Assembly (NCBI GenBank): GCA_029009055.1
Contig: JAQXJR010000020.1
Coordinates: 1-56,849, forward strand
Direction of reading: 5' to 3'
From: Eubacteriales bacterium
GTDB taxonomy: Bacteria > Bacillota > Clostridia > Peptostreptococcales > Anaerovoracaceae
Length of the DNA stretch: 56,849 nucleotides
In this document: piece by piece, positions 18,401 through 25,724 of the stretch
Position numbering within the stretch: position 1 is the first letter of the stretch
Layout of the letters: each line of letters begins with the position of its first letter
Made by a program: the position numbers and the translations under genes
Notes under the pieces: generated by a model
Database searches by the model: none
What the model was told of the DNA's origin: nothing
Seen by the model: only the letters and a program-made list of their open reading frames with translations

Positions 18401-19303
18401 CAGAGAGCCCTTAAGCAGGTCCTGCGTCTTTGCGTAAGAAAATGAGACCTTATTCACGACAGGTATGGATGTGCTGAAATAGAAGCCGCCCTTATTGAAT
18501 GTCAGTGGTATCCTGGTCGTCAGGGTATCCCCCTCTCCCACGAGCAAAGGGAAATGGCATAGTTCTTCGAAAGTAGGCTTATGGCCGGTTATGCGGAAAT
18601 ATTTAGAATATATGTCCATAGGCCTCATATCATCTATGGCTGTGACCAGGCCCGTGTCGTCCCCGTCCGTTACCTGCATCTGAGGCCCCATAGGTTTGAA
18701 GCCCAGGCAGAAGCCGGCGCGGACGTGAAGGTCCTCCCCGTGGAATACCACGGTTATTATGCCTTCATCGAAAACTTCCCCATCCAGAGAAATCTCAGGC
18801 TGGTCATCGCTCTGCTGGTCGTAAACGCCTGCCGGTATGCCGAACAGAGGCACCCTGTCCAGCTCACTCGAAAATTCTTTCAGGAAGAACTCCAGGACAG
18901 CCAGTTTACCCGCTGACAGGTACAGTATTCCCTGAGCGTCTTCTATACCGCTGAGTTTAGCGCTGAAATCGCTGCCGCATTCCTTCACCGGCGTCTTCCG
19001 GCAGTCGTAGCTGAATATGTCGAAGCCGCTCCTGTCGAACGTAAGCACCGTCATCATCAGCCCCTCGAACATCTCGACAGCGGGCGACGACGGCCCGAAC
19101 ATGGTCGCCCCTATAATGTGGACGCCCGGGAAAGCCTCCCGGAGCAGGCGCGCGTCCTCCAGTTCCTTATCCGTTATCTTCACGAATTCGTTCACCAGAA
19201 TCAAACTCCGGCCAGGCCCCTCGACTATATGGTCCTCACGTATCTTCTCTATCAGGTCATTTATATCATCCGTTACTTCCAGACGGTAAGTCTTCTGTCT
19301 CAT
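15458..19303 (-). CDS. FIST-GGDEF-PAS-GGDEF(degenerate)-EAL cyclic-di-GMP protein
   Basis: Large cytoplasmic signalling protein, 1281 residues, no membrane segments. In order: FIST sensor domain (about 1-400, small-ligand sensing in the family); first GGDEF domain with intact RFGGDEF at 491-497 and no visible RxxD inhibitory site; PAS-like domain (about 590-710); second GGDEF-like domain (about 725-885) whose motif is YTDDHF (803-808) and so inactive; EAL domain (about 895-1140) with SEVLARW (924-930), EITES, MLDDFGAGYSS, IKIDMSF and LCEGVE, all catalytic acidic residues retained; and a final unassigned domain of about 100 residues. It can plausibly both make and degrade cyclic-di-GMP in response to a soluble ligand. 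Monocistronic. ATG at 19303 with GGAG 8 bases upstream. Confidence 0.92.
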   Translation of the reverse strand: MRQKTYRLEVTDDINDLIEKIREDHIVEGPGRSLILVNEFVKITDKELEDARLLREAFPGVHIIGATMFGPSSPAVEMFEGLMMTVLTFDRSGFDIFSYDCRKTPVKECGSDFSAKLSGIEDAQGILYLSAGKLAVLEFFLKEFSSELDRVPLFGIPAGVYDQQSDDQPEISLDGEVFDEGIITVVFHGEDLHVRAGFCLGFKPMGPQMQVTDGDDTGLVTAIDDMRPMDIYSKYFRITGHKPTFEELCHFPLLVGEGDTLTTRIPLTFNKGGFYFSTSIPVVNKVSFSYAKTQDLLKGSLRLANYMADFGPEAMIGAVCESRLVCLGNELGNREMGYYSRVNPDVFTGFGYGEILRINGKGGFRNGSFVMVGMREGAKKLEIPEVKDPAVDRLIRIDPVMADWLVTFLEEASKDMKYKAHHDSLTGLYNREALEQRLDRIRRGYRIFMFDVDRFKDINDLFGHDRGDKVLKRVARVTEAEAGKGVLVYRFGGDEFLCLSDKLDDVEMMETAERIRKGIRGDKFLASMGVTVSGGVAASQSDGREFKDVYHEADLAMYHSKHYGGDRVSRYTDKHEAEMDIRAGLYQFPSEAVRFIERSEAPMCFYQLLNHDYHILIVSDGYCRMMGMSRQEAMVYLSVHSMSKVSPDDAYRLRRSILEMEQREKNSIIYKCEIGGSYHDILCIHRRVEIEDDSLVVSCHICDLDDARADVRSEFEDYIASQKDKYYLDEMTGLPGIRYFNAFANRRLDAIREDGKTPVLVYFDVTGMHAFNDRFGYAEGNKLLSIVGRVIAAYRPGKMIVRYTDDHFILIDGGFKDPEERLRDINRKIVSLMPKGDPSVKVGIYECRDRNETAVSCLDKARQAFYTIGDDRNRFLCVYSDEVKNYYSDREYVITHFREALDNGWIETYFQPIHRTLTGKLCGSEVLARWVDPKRGVLEPDSFIQALEDTRMIYLLDLEIVRQVCGRLRDYFDRGVSTQALSINLSRVDFQTCDIFAEIEKIRERYAVPPEYLHMEITESALVSSGAGIEEAIEKFRSHGYAVMLDDFGAGYSSLNTLKDFGLDWIKIDMSFMTGIEESQAGKTIVTSVVELAKRLGVHTLCEGVENEAQYDFLREIGCEACQGYYFSRPLPAGDMVRYALSMKDENYEPLSEYGYYEKIGMLDMTDDPMGDSDDQGSRPLALIEKGEDGALRVAFMNHAFERQRSEFGFSHLDFERKINGGSGAMRAAMFNMMEEAKAEGMAVRSVKRPGGDVRISVRLRFVAGDGRREMYAGMPVVMKV

Positions 19304-19500
19304 TCCCGCGTCTCCACATATACAGCAAAGCTTTCCCTCTGCCGTTCCCTCCGGGCTCTATCCCGCACTTATTTTTCTCGTTCTTTGTTCCAGTAATTAT
19401 ATAACAAAAACCCGGCCTATAGCCGTAAATAAAAGTTATTTATATGGCAAGAGCCGGAAATATAAGCATATCGCTTTGCTGGGTATTTAAAGAGCGGAAA

Positions 19501-19530
19501 TTAGACTGAAGCCTCTGTTTATGCTATGAT
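19501..19530 (+). promoter_or_regulatory. Candidate promoter of glgA-glgP
   Basis: TTAGAC (19501-19506) and TATGAT (19525-19530) are 18 bases apart. The ATG at 19526 lies inside the proposed -10 box, which argues against it as a start codon. A GCTTTGCT octamer (19473-19480) lies just upstream. Confidence 0.4.
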
Positions 19531-19582
19531 TATCGTGTATAACCATCAGGAAGATTTTGGTACGGGAAACAGAGGTATCAAT

Positions 19583-21409
19583 ATGGAAATAAATAAGGAA
19601 ATTAAAGACGCGGCTGAGGTTTCGGCCGCGAAGGAAACGGAAACTAAGGCTTCGAAGCCTGCCCGCAGGACCAGAGCTAAGAAGACAGCCGCGAAAGCGA
19701 CTGATTCCAAGGCGAGCACCGAGAGCGCGGCTAAGAGCACGGCTAAGACAGCCACGAAGAAGACCACTGCTAAGAAGAGCGCGGCTAGATCAACTGCCGC
19801 GAGCACAGCTAAGACAGCTAAGACGACTAAGACATCAGCTAAATCAACTAAGAAAACCGCGGCTAAGAAAACGACAGCCGCTAAGACCACGACTCGTAAA
19901 ACGGCTGCTAAGAAGACTGCCGCTAAACCTGCCGCGAAAGTTGAGAAAACCGGAACAGATAAGACTTTCGAAAATGATGAGGCTAAGAAAATGAAGAAGA
20001 TAAATATTCTGTACGTGACGCCTGAGTGCGTACCGTTCGCCAGCAGCGGCGGCTTAGGAGAAGTAGCGGGATCTCTGCCTGAAGCTCTGAATCAGACGGG
20101 TGAGACAGACTGCAGGGTCATAATGCCTCTCTACGATGACATAAGCCAGGACTTCAGGATGAACATGCGCTTCCTGGGCTATAAATATGTCGACGTCACT
20201 TGGAGACACCAGTACATGGGCTTGTTCGAGCTCGAGAAGGGCGGAGTTAAATACTACTTCATAGATAACGAGTTCTACTTCAAACGCCCGGGCCTCTACG
20301 GCTACTACGATGACGCCGAGAGATTCGTATTCTTCTCTAAGGCTGTGTTCGAAGCTGTAGACCTGATGGACGGCTTCGTCCCTGACATCCTGCACGCTAA
20401 CGACTGGCAGACAGCTATGGTACCTGTCTACCAGAATTCATACTACAGGCGTCCATACACTAAGACTGTCTACACCATCCATAACATAGAATACCAGGGA
20501 AGCTACGGAAGCGAAGTCTTGCCTGAACTTATCGGACTCAGCGAAAGCGAGAACGGCATACTGGAATTCAATAACGGCGTGAACTTCATGAAGGGCGCCA
20601 TAGCCGCGGCTAACGAGTTCACCACTGTCAGCGAGACATACGCGGAAGAGCTTAAGACGCCGGAAGTCGCCTGCGGTATGGACGGAATAGTAAGGAGCCA
20701 CGACTATAAGCTGAGAGGCATACTGAACGGCATATCCACAGTATCATACGACCCTTCCAGCGACCCGGCTCTGGCTTCTAACTACTCTTCTGTCCACATC
20801 AGCGGTAAGAAAGAGTGTAAGAAGGCCCTGCAGAAGATGGCCGGCCTTCCTGAGAAGGACGTTCCTATCATAACCATGATATCCCGCCTGGTACCGGCTA
20901 AGGGCATGGATCTGGTCCTCGACATCATAGATAACCTGCTCTACGATAACGACATCCAGTTCATCATGCTGGGAACAGGCTACCAGCAGTACGAAGACTT
21001 CTTTAAGGGTCTCACATACAGACACCCTGATAAAGCAAAATGCTTCATAGAGTTCTCAGGGGAGAAGTCCCGTAAGGTCTACGCCGGCGGCGACATATTC
21101 CTCATGCCTTCTAAGATGGAGCCTTGCGGCCTGTCACAGATGATAGCCATGAGATACGGTAACATCCCTGTAGTCCGCGAAGTAGGCGGCCTGGCTGATT
21201 CCGTTAAGGACTGCACACTGGGAGACGGAAGCGGCTTCACGTTCCGCGACTTCACGTCTGACGCCCTGAAGACAGCTCTGAATAACGCTATAAACCGCTA
21301 CTACGATAAGGAGAACTGGGAGAAGCTCATCCAGCACGACATGAACCTGGACTTCAGCTGGGACGCTTCCGCCCGTAAGTACATAGAGCTCTATAAAGAG
21401 CTGGTATAA
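19583..21409 (+). CDS. glgA: GlgA, glycogen synthase with a histone-H1-like N-terminal tail
   Basis: GT5 glycogen synthase, elongating alpha-1,4-glucan from ADP-glucose. Start: ATG at 19583, with AGAGGT 6 bases upstream; a farther in-frame ATG at 19526 falls in the likely -10 box. The core (about residue 136 to 608, the full length of E. coli GlgA) opens with INILYVTPECVPFASSGGL, later HANDWQ, ISRLVPAKGMDLV and PSKMEPCGLSQMIAMRYG. Two oddities. First, about 135 residues before the core are almost pure Lys, Ala, Thr and Ser (AKKTAAK, KKTTAKK, STKKTAAKK), resembling histone H1 or bacterial HC1-type tails. Second, the Lys of the canonical K-x-G-G-L ADP-glucose motif is Ser (SSGGL). It is followed by glgP after 122 bases and was probably co-transcribed. 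The family is secure, the tail function unknown. Confidence 0.93.
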   Translation: MEINKEIKDAAEVSAAKETETKASKPARRTRAKKTAAKATDSKASTESAAKSTAKTATKKTTAKKSAARSTAASTAKTAKTTKTSAKSTKKTAAKKTTAAKTTTRKTAAKKTAAKPAAKVEKTGTDKTFENDEAKKMKKINILYVTPECVPFASSGGLGEVAGSLPEALNQTGETDCRVIMPLYDDISQDFRMNMRFLGYKYVDVTWRHQYMGLFELEKGGVKYYFIDNEFYFKRPGLYGYYDDAERFVFFSKAVFEAVDLMDGFVPDILHANDWQTAMVPVYQNSYYRRPYTKTVYTIHNIEYQGSYGSEVLPELIGLSESENGILEFNNGVNFMKGAIAAANEFTTVSETYAEELKTPEVACGMDGIVRSHDYKLRGILNGISTVSYDPSSDPALASNYSSVHISGKKECKKALQKMAGLPEKDVPIITMISRLVPAKGMDLVLDIIDNLLYDNDIQFIMLGTGYQQYEDFFKGLTYRHPDKAKCFIEFSGEKSRKVYAGGDIFLMPSKMEPCGLSQMIAMRYGNIPVVREVGGLADSVKDCTLGDGSGFTFRDFTSDALKTALNNAINRYYDKENWEKLIQHDMNLDFSWDASARKYIELYKELV

Positions 21410-21531
21410 TGACCCGAAGCGGGCGATTCCCGGACGGGGAACGAGCCCGGAGGGACGGACCGGAAAGCCGGCGGCGGGAGCCGCCCGCGCTAAGACTTTG
21501 CTGAATGATAAGAAAAGGAATGCGATAATAT

Positions 21532-24048
21532 ATGGCGATAAGAAAGAACACTAAGAAAACAGCCGCGCCCCGTAAGAGCCGCGGCGCTAAGACTGAGCAG
21601 CCGACCTTGGACGAAAAGAGAGAGGCTATGGAGAAGGACATGGAGGTCTACCTCGAGAACGTCCTCCACACCAGCCTGGATAAGGCCAGCGCCAGCGACA
21701 TCTATAAATCAGCCGCGGCATACACGAATAAGCAGCTGCACGAGAAGCGCCTGGCTTTCAACGCCGACAGACGTAAGATAGAGAGAAACGAGCTCGGCAG
21801 GAAGAAGATCTACTACATAAGCATGGAATTTCTCATCGGAAGGTCCCTTAAGAATAACCTCTATAACCTGGACGAGTCGGAGGCTTTCGCCCAGATCTGC
21901 GAGAAGGCGGGCTACACGCCGGAGGAAGTCTTCATGAACGAGCCGGACGCCGGCTTAGGTAACGGAGGCCTGGGAAGGCTGGCTGCCTGCTTCATGGACG
22001 CCATGGCCACACAGTCCTACGACTGCACAGGATATTCGCTTTGCTACGAGTACGGTCTGTTCGAGCAGAAGATCATAGACGGCTGGCAGACGGAATTCCC
22101 GGATAACTGGCTCCCGGGCGGCCGCGTGTGGCTGAACGAGAGGTCCGAGGACACATTTAAGGTAAGCTTCTACGGAAACTACGATGAATACTGGGATAAC
22201 GGGGCCTTGAAATATAACCTCCGCGACCCGCAGACAGTCGAGGCTGTACCTTACGACATATTCATCTCCGGCGCCGAGAGCAAGGCCGTCTGCAAGCTCA
22301 GACTCTGGTCAGCCAGGGATTCTGAGGGCTTCGACATGGCCCTGTTCAATAACGGGGATTTCACAGGAGCGGCTCAGCGGGCCAATTCCGCCGAGCTCAT
22401 AACTAAGGTCCTCTACCCGGCAGATAACATCCAGGACGGTAAGGAACTGCGCCTGAAGCAGCAGTACCTGATGGTATCCGCTTCCGCCCAGAACATAGTC
22501 CGCGACTACGTTAAGATGTACGGGACCCTGGACGGCTTCGAGAAGAGGATAGTCATCCACATTAACGACACCCACCCTGCTCTCGTAATCCCTGAGCTGA
22601 TGAGGATATTCCTGGACGACTACGGTTTAAGCTGGGAAGACGCCTGGAATAAGGTATATAACTCTGTTTCGTACACGAACCACACGGTGCTCGCCGAGGC
22701 TCTGGAGAAGTGGAACCGCGACATAGTCCGCGACATGATGCCTAGAGTTTCCGCGATATTAAGGGAGATAGACCGCAGGTTCAGGCTGGAAGCCGAGTCC
22801 AGATATCCCGGCGACCAGGCTAAGATAGACTACATGGCTCCTATAGAGGGGAACCTGGTTAAAATGGCTAACCTGAGCGTCATCGGCTCCCACAGCGTTA
22901 ACGGCGTATCGAAGCTGCACTCCGAGATCCTGAAGAAATCGCTTTTCCACGATTTCTACGTGACGGATCCGGATAAGTTCACGAATGTAACGAACGGCAT
23001 CGCCTACAGAAGGTGGCTGTGCCAGGCTAATCCGGGCTTAGCGGCTTTGCTCGATGAGACGATCGGAACGGGCTACAGGACAGACGGGACTCAGCTGGAG
23101 AAGTTCGACTCCTTCAGGAACGACAGCTCCGTGCTGGAACGCCTGGAGCAGATAAAGCGCGAGAATAAGCTGCGCCTCGTGGACCGCATTAAATCATACG
23201 GCGTGGATGCGCCTGACCCTGACTCTATATTCATAGTCCAGGCGAAACGTATGCACGAGTATAAGCGCCAGCTCATGAATGCCCTGCGCATAATCAGCCG
23301 TTATATAGAGATTAAAAACGACCCGGATTCCGTGGAGAGGCCGGAGACGTACTTCTTCGCGGCTAAGGCGGCGCCGACCTATTATCTGGCGAAATTCATC
23401 ATCCAGCTGATCTGGGACCTGGGTAAGGAGATCGACCGCGACCCTCAGGTAAGGGATAAGCTTAAGGTCATATTCCTGGAGAATTACAGTGTGTCCATGG
23501 CTGAGACCCTGATGCCGGCCACCGATATTTCCGAGCAAATCTCTCTCGCGGGGAAGGAAGCCTCCGGTACCGGCAATATGAAGATGATGATAAACGGAGC
23601 CCTGACTATCGGAACTCTCGACGGCGCTAACGTGGAGATGCGCGAGGCTGTGGGCCCGGATAATATCTACATCTTCGGGCAGACGACTCCGGAAGTCACC
23701 CAGCACCTGCAGGAAGGCTATGTGGCCAGGGACATATATAACAGCGATGCTTTGCTGAAGGAGACTGTGGACATGCTGGGCCGCGGCTTTAACGGGAAGG
23801 ATTTCAATAATCTGAAGAACTACCTGCTCGAGCCGTCTTACAGCATCGCCGACCCGTATATGTGCCTGTACGATTTCGCCGACTACCGCCGGGTGCACCG
23901 AATCGCCCAGGAGGACTATGAGGATAAGAAGCTCTGGTACTCTAAGTCGGCTACGAACATCGCCATGGCAGCCCGCTTCTCGGCCGACCGCAGCATCCGC
24001 GACTACGCCCGCGACATCTGGCACACGAAGACGGTGTACGAGAAATAG
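21532..24048 (+). CDS. glgP: GlgP, glycogen/maltodextrin phosphorylase
   Basis: GT35 phosphorylase, 838 residues, releasing glucose-1-P from alpha-1,4-glucan chain ends using pyridoxal phosphate. Family motifs: YYISMEFLIGRSLKNN near the N-terminus, DAGLGNGGLGRLAACFMD, INDTHPAL, VQAKRMHEYKRQLMN, and the cofactor-lysine segment EASGTGNMKMMINGALTIGT. The N-terminus before DEKREAMEKD is a short basic tail (IRKNTKKTAAPRKSRGAK), echoing the much longer basic tail of GlgA just upstream. The gap to glgA (122 bases) is GC-rich with possible hairpins and an ACTTTGCT copy (21495). The start is the ATG at 21532; AAGGA lies some 14 bases upstream, looser than usual. Confidence 0.95.
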   Translation: MAIRKNTKKTAAPRKSRGAKTEQPTLDEKREAMEKDMEVYLENVLHTSLDKASASDIYKSAAAYTNKQLHEKRLAFNADRRKIERNELGRKKIYYISMEFLIGRSLKNNLYNLDESEAFAQICEKAGYTPEEVFMNEPDAGLGNGGLGRLAACFMDAMATQSYDCTGYSLCYEYGLFEQKIIDGWQTEFPDNWLPGGRVWLNERSEDTFKVSFYGNYDEYWDNGALKYNLRDPQTVEAVPYDIFISGAESKAVCKLRLWSARDSEGFDMALFNNGDFTGAAQRANSAELITKVLYPADNIQDGKELRLKQQYLMVSASAQNIVRDYVKMYGTLDGFEKRIVIHINDTHPALVIPELMRIFLDDYGLSWEDAWNKVYNSVSYTNHTVLAEALEKWNRDIVRDMMPRVSAILREIDRRFRLEAESRYPGDQAKIDYMAPIEGNLVKMANLSVIGSHSVNGVSKLHSEILKKSLFHDFYVTDPDKFTNVTNGIAYRRWLCQANPGLAALLDETIGTGYRTDGTQLEKFDSFRNDSSVLERLEQIKRENKLRLVDRIKSYGVDAPDPDSIFIVQAKRMHEYKRQLMNALRIISRYIEIKNDPDSVERPETYFFAAKAAPTYYLAKFIIQLIWDLGKEIDRDPQVRDKLKVIFLENYSVSMAETLMPATDISEQISLAGKEASGTGNMKMMINGALTIGTLDGANVEMREAVGPDNIYIFGQTTPEVTQHLQEGYVARDIYNSDALLKETVDMLGRGFNGKDFNNLKNYLLEPSYSIADPYMCLYDFADYRRVHRIAQEDYEDKKLWYSKSATNIAMAARFSADRSIRDYARDIWHTKTVYEK

Positions 24049-24138
24049 CAACTGGTCCGTTCTTCGAGGCACGCGCTTCGAGTCCTGCGGCCACATGCGC
24101 CAACATGTGCACTGTAGACCTTGCCACTAAACATTTAC

Positions 24139-24240
24139 AAGCAACGAATAACCGCGTTATAGCAACGAACAGCCGCTTTCCAAGCATCGAATTAACGCTT
24201 GCCAAGCAGCGAATTAACAATTGCCAAGCACCTAAAACCG
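24139..24240 (+). repeat. 22-bp tandem repeat, four units plus a partial
   Basis: Units start at 24139, 24161, 24182, 24204 and 24226, each beginning (A)AGCA-n-CGAA followed by TAAC or similar. Lengths are 22, 21, 22 and 22 bases, and the last is cut short at the hairpin. The copies have diverged, so the array is old or under relaxed constraint. Confidence 0.75.
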
Positions 24241-24275
24241 AGCCTGCCGATCAACGGCAGACCCGGTTTCTTTAA
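24234..24275. terminator. Terminator-like hairpin downstream of glgP
   Basis: AAACCGAGCCTGCCG and CGGCAGACCCGGTTT flank a 5-base loop and are followed on the plus strand by CTTTAATT. On the minus strand the two mismatches become G-U pairs, so the hairpin is stronger there. It may serve glgP, 190 bases upstream, or an unseen minus-strand RNA. Confidence 0.5.
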
Positions 24276-25324
24276 TTGCGGTTCTTCACAGGGGATAAAG
24301 AATTGAACGAATACTAATTCATAGCCTTCTAGATTTGTGATATTTTTCGTGTCAAGGGGCTCTGGATTTACAATTTGTGATAGAATCTCAAAATAGACCA
24401 GATTTATTTACAGAATTCCCGATCCGAGGCTGCGCTCACTCTTCATCTAAAGCCCCTCCCCGGTCCTACCCAGTAAAAACGCACATAATGTCTCGGCTCA
24501 AACACAATACAACCGCTGTAGTACCTGCATTGTGTTGGCTTTCACACAAGTCCACCAGCAAAGCCACGCCACGAACGCGCTTCCAGCTTCTTCCAGTCTT
24601 CTTTTGTAAAATTTCCCTTTCAAATCAGTAGATATGTCACAAAACGTAAATATTCATGCCCATCCGCCGATATTTATCACAAAGCAGCTCAACACGGATT
24701 TCACCCAGCCCCACCTATGGGCATTCCCCGCTGCCGGAACTGGGTCGATCATCCTAAGTCTGTATACATCCTAAATCACACCAATACTCAACCAACATCC
24801 TACTGATCGTATACGATCTAAGAGAGCATTATGAAAATTCCGGAGAAAATGCTCCATAAATTTTTAGAGTCTGAAAGATATGTGCGTTCGAGCTATTTTA
24901 TTTTTAATAGCCACCGCCGAAGTATGAGAATCACCAGTTAGATCGTGGCTGACCTGAAAACTGCTATAGAAATACTATAGAAATGTGCTTTGATACAAAC
25001 GAAAACCGTGGAGAAGACGCATGAACATGCATGTTATTGCGGATATATACGGAGATGACGAGGCCAGGTCGACTTTGCTGTTGGAGAGAAGCGAAGTTCT
25101 ACGAGTCATTTGAATAAATAACAGCCGCGATTAGAGATCCTTCATAGATTATGAAAATATCAACCAATTTCCCCGATTTTTTTCAAATGAATCTGGTGAG
25201 TCTGGTAAACCACGTCCGCAAACAACTAAAAAAGGAGGACAGCTTTCGCTATCCCCCGTAAATTCTGATAAACCTTAAATTTTAAGATATCGTCCTGGCT
25301 TTAAGATGTTGACCCGGCTGCAGC

Positions 25325-25546
25325 CTAGTTCTCCAGGTCCTCGCCAGCCCAGTCATCGCTGGACCACTCCTCATCAGGCCAGTTCTCATGAACGAAAATG
25401 TTCTTCATGACCCTATCAATACCGATTACGAGCGTAACTCCCGCTACGACTCCTACGCCCGTGATAGCGAGCGCGATCTTAGCAGCGTCAGACAGGCCCT
25501 TAGCCTCGCAAGCCAGCTCCTTCTCTTTCTTATCCTTCTTCTTCAT
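25325..25546 (-). CDS. Small single-pass membrane protein, hypothetical
   Basis: 73 residues, family not recognised. A Lys-rich N-terminus (KKKDKKEKE) is followed by one hydrophobic segment (about 22-44, IALAITGVGVVAGVTLVIGI) and an acidic, Trp-rich C-terminus (NWPDEEWSSDDWAGEDLEN). The positive-inside rule would put the N-terminus in the cytoplasm and the acidic tail outside. AGGGGGT lies 6 bases before the ATG, which supports expression. It stands alone, beside the gene-free island, 178 bases after the cytidylate-kinase-like gene on the same strand. Confidence 0.6.
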   Translation of the reverse strand: MKKKDKKEKELACEAKGLSDAAKIALAITGVGVVAGVTLVIGIDRVMKNIFVHENWPDEEWSSDDWAGEDLEN

Positions 25547-25724
25547 GATTTACCCCCTAACTCCTCCGTTACGGGAGGATGAACGATTATCCGGGCTGAT
25601 CCGGCCCGTCATGATGCCGATCCCAGTAAGTCTCCAGTAAGCCTTAAGTCTCCGGTAAGCCTCTAGTAAACCAGTAAGCCTCTAGTAAGCCAAGTCTCTA
25701 GTAGACCATACCGACGCTCCCCGG

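Larger units (their letters stand above)
24049..25324. other. Gene-free island with tandem and dispersed repeats
   Basis: About 1.28 kb with no credible gene on either strand. It holds a 22-bp tandem repeat (24139-24240), a terminator-like hairpin (24234-24275), direct copies of TTTGTGATA (24334, 24374) and its complement TATCACAAA (24675), a 15-base sequence TCACAAAACGTAAAT (24637-24651) shared exactly with 53536-53550, a perfect 14-bp palindrome GATCGTATACGATC (24806), and one ATTTTAAGATAT (25279-25290). Unlike neighbouring genes it is not poor in CAA/TTG. It could be decayed mobile DNA or hold non-coding RNA. Confidence 0.6.

Noticed and set aside
19526..19582. Upstream ATG as start of GlgA
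   Set aside because: The ATG sits inside a likely -10 box and has no ribosome binding site; the ATG at 19583 has one.
23194..24096. 300-codon minus-strand frame opposite glgP
   Set aside because: Antisense to conserved phosphorylase sequence including the cofactor lysine region.
24139..24240. CRISPR array
   Set aside because: Units are contiguous without spacers, diverged, and no cas genes are present.
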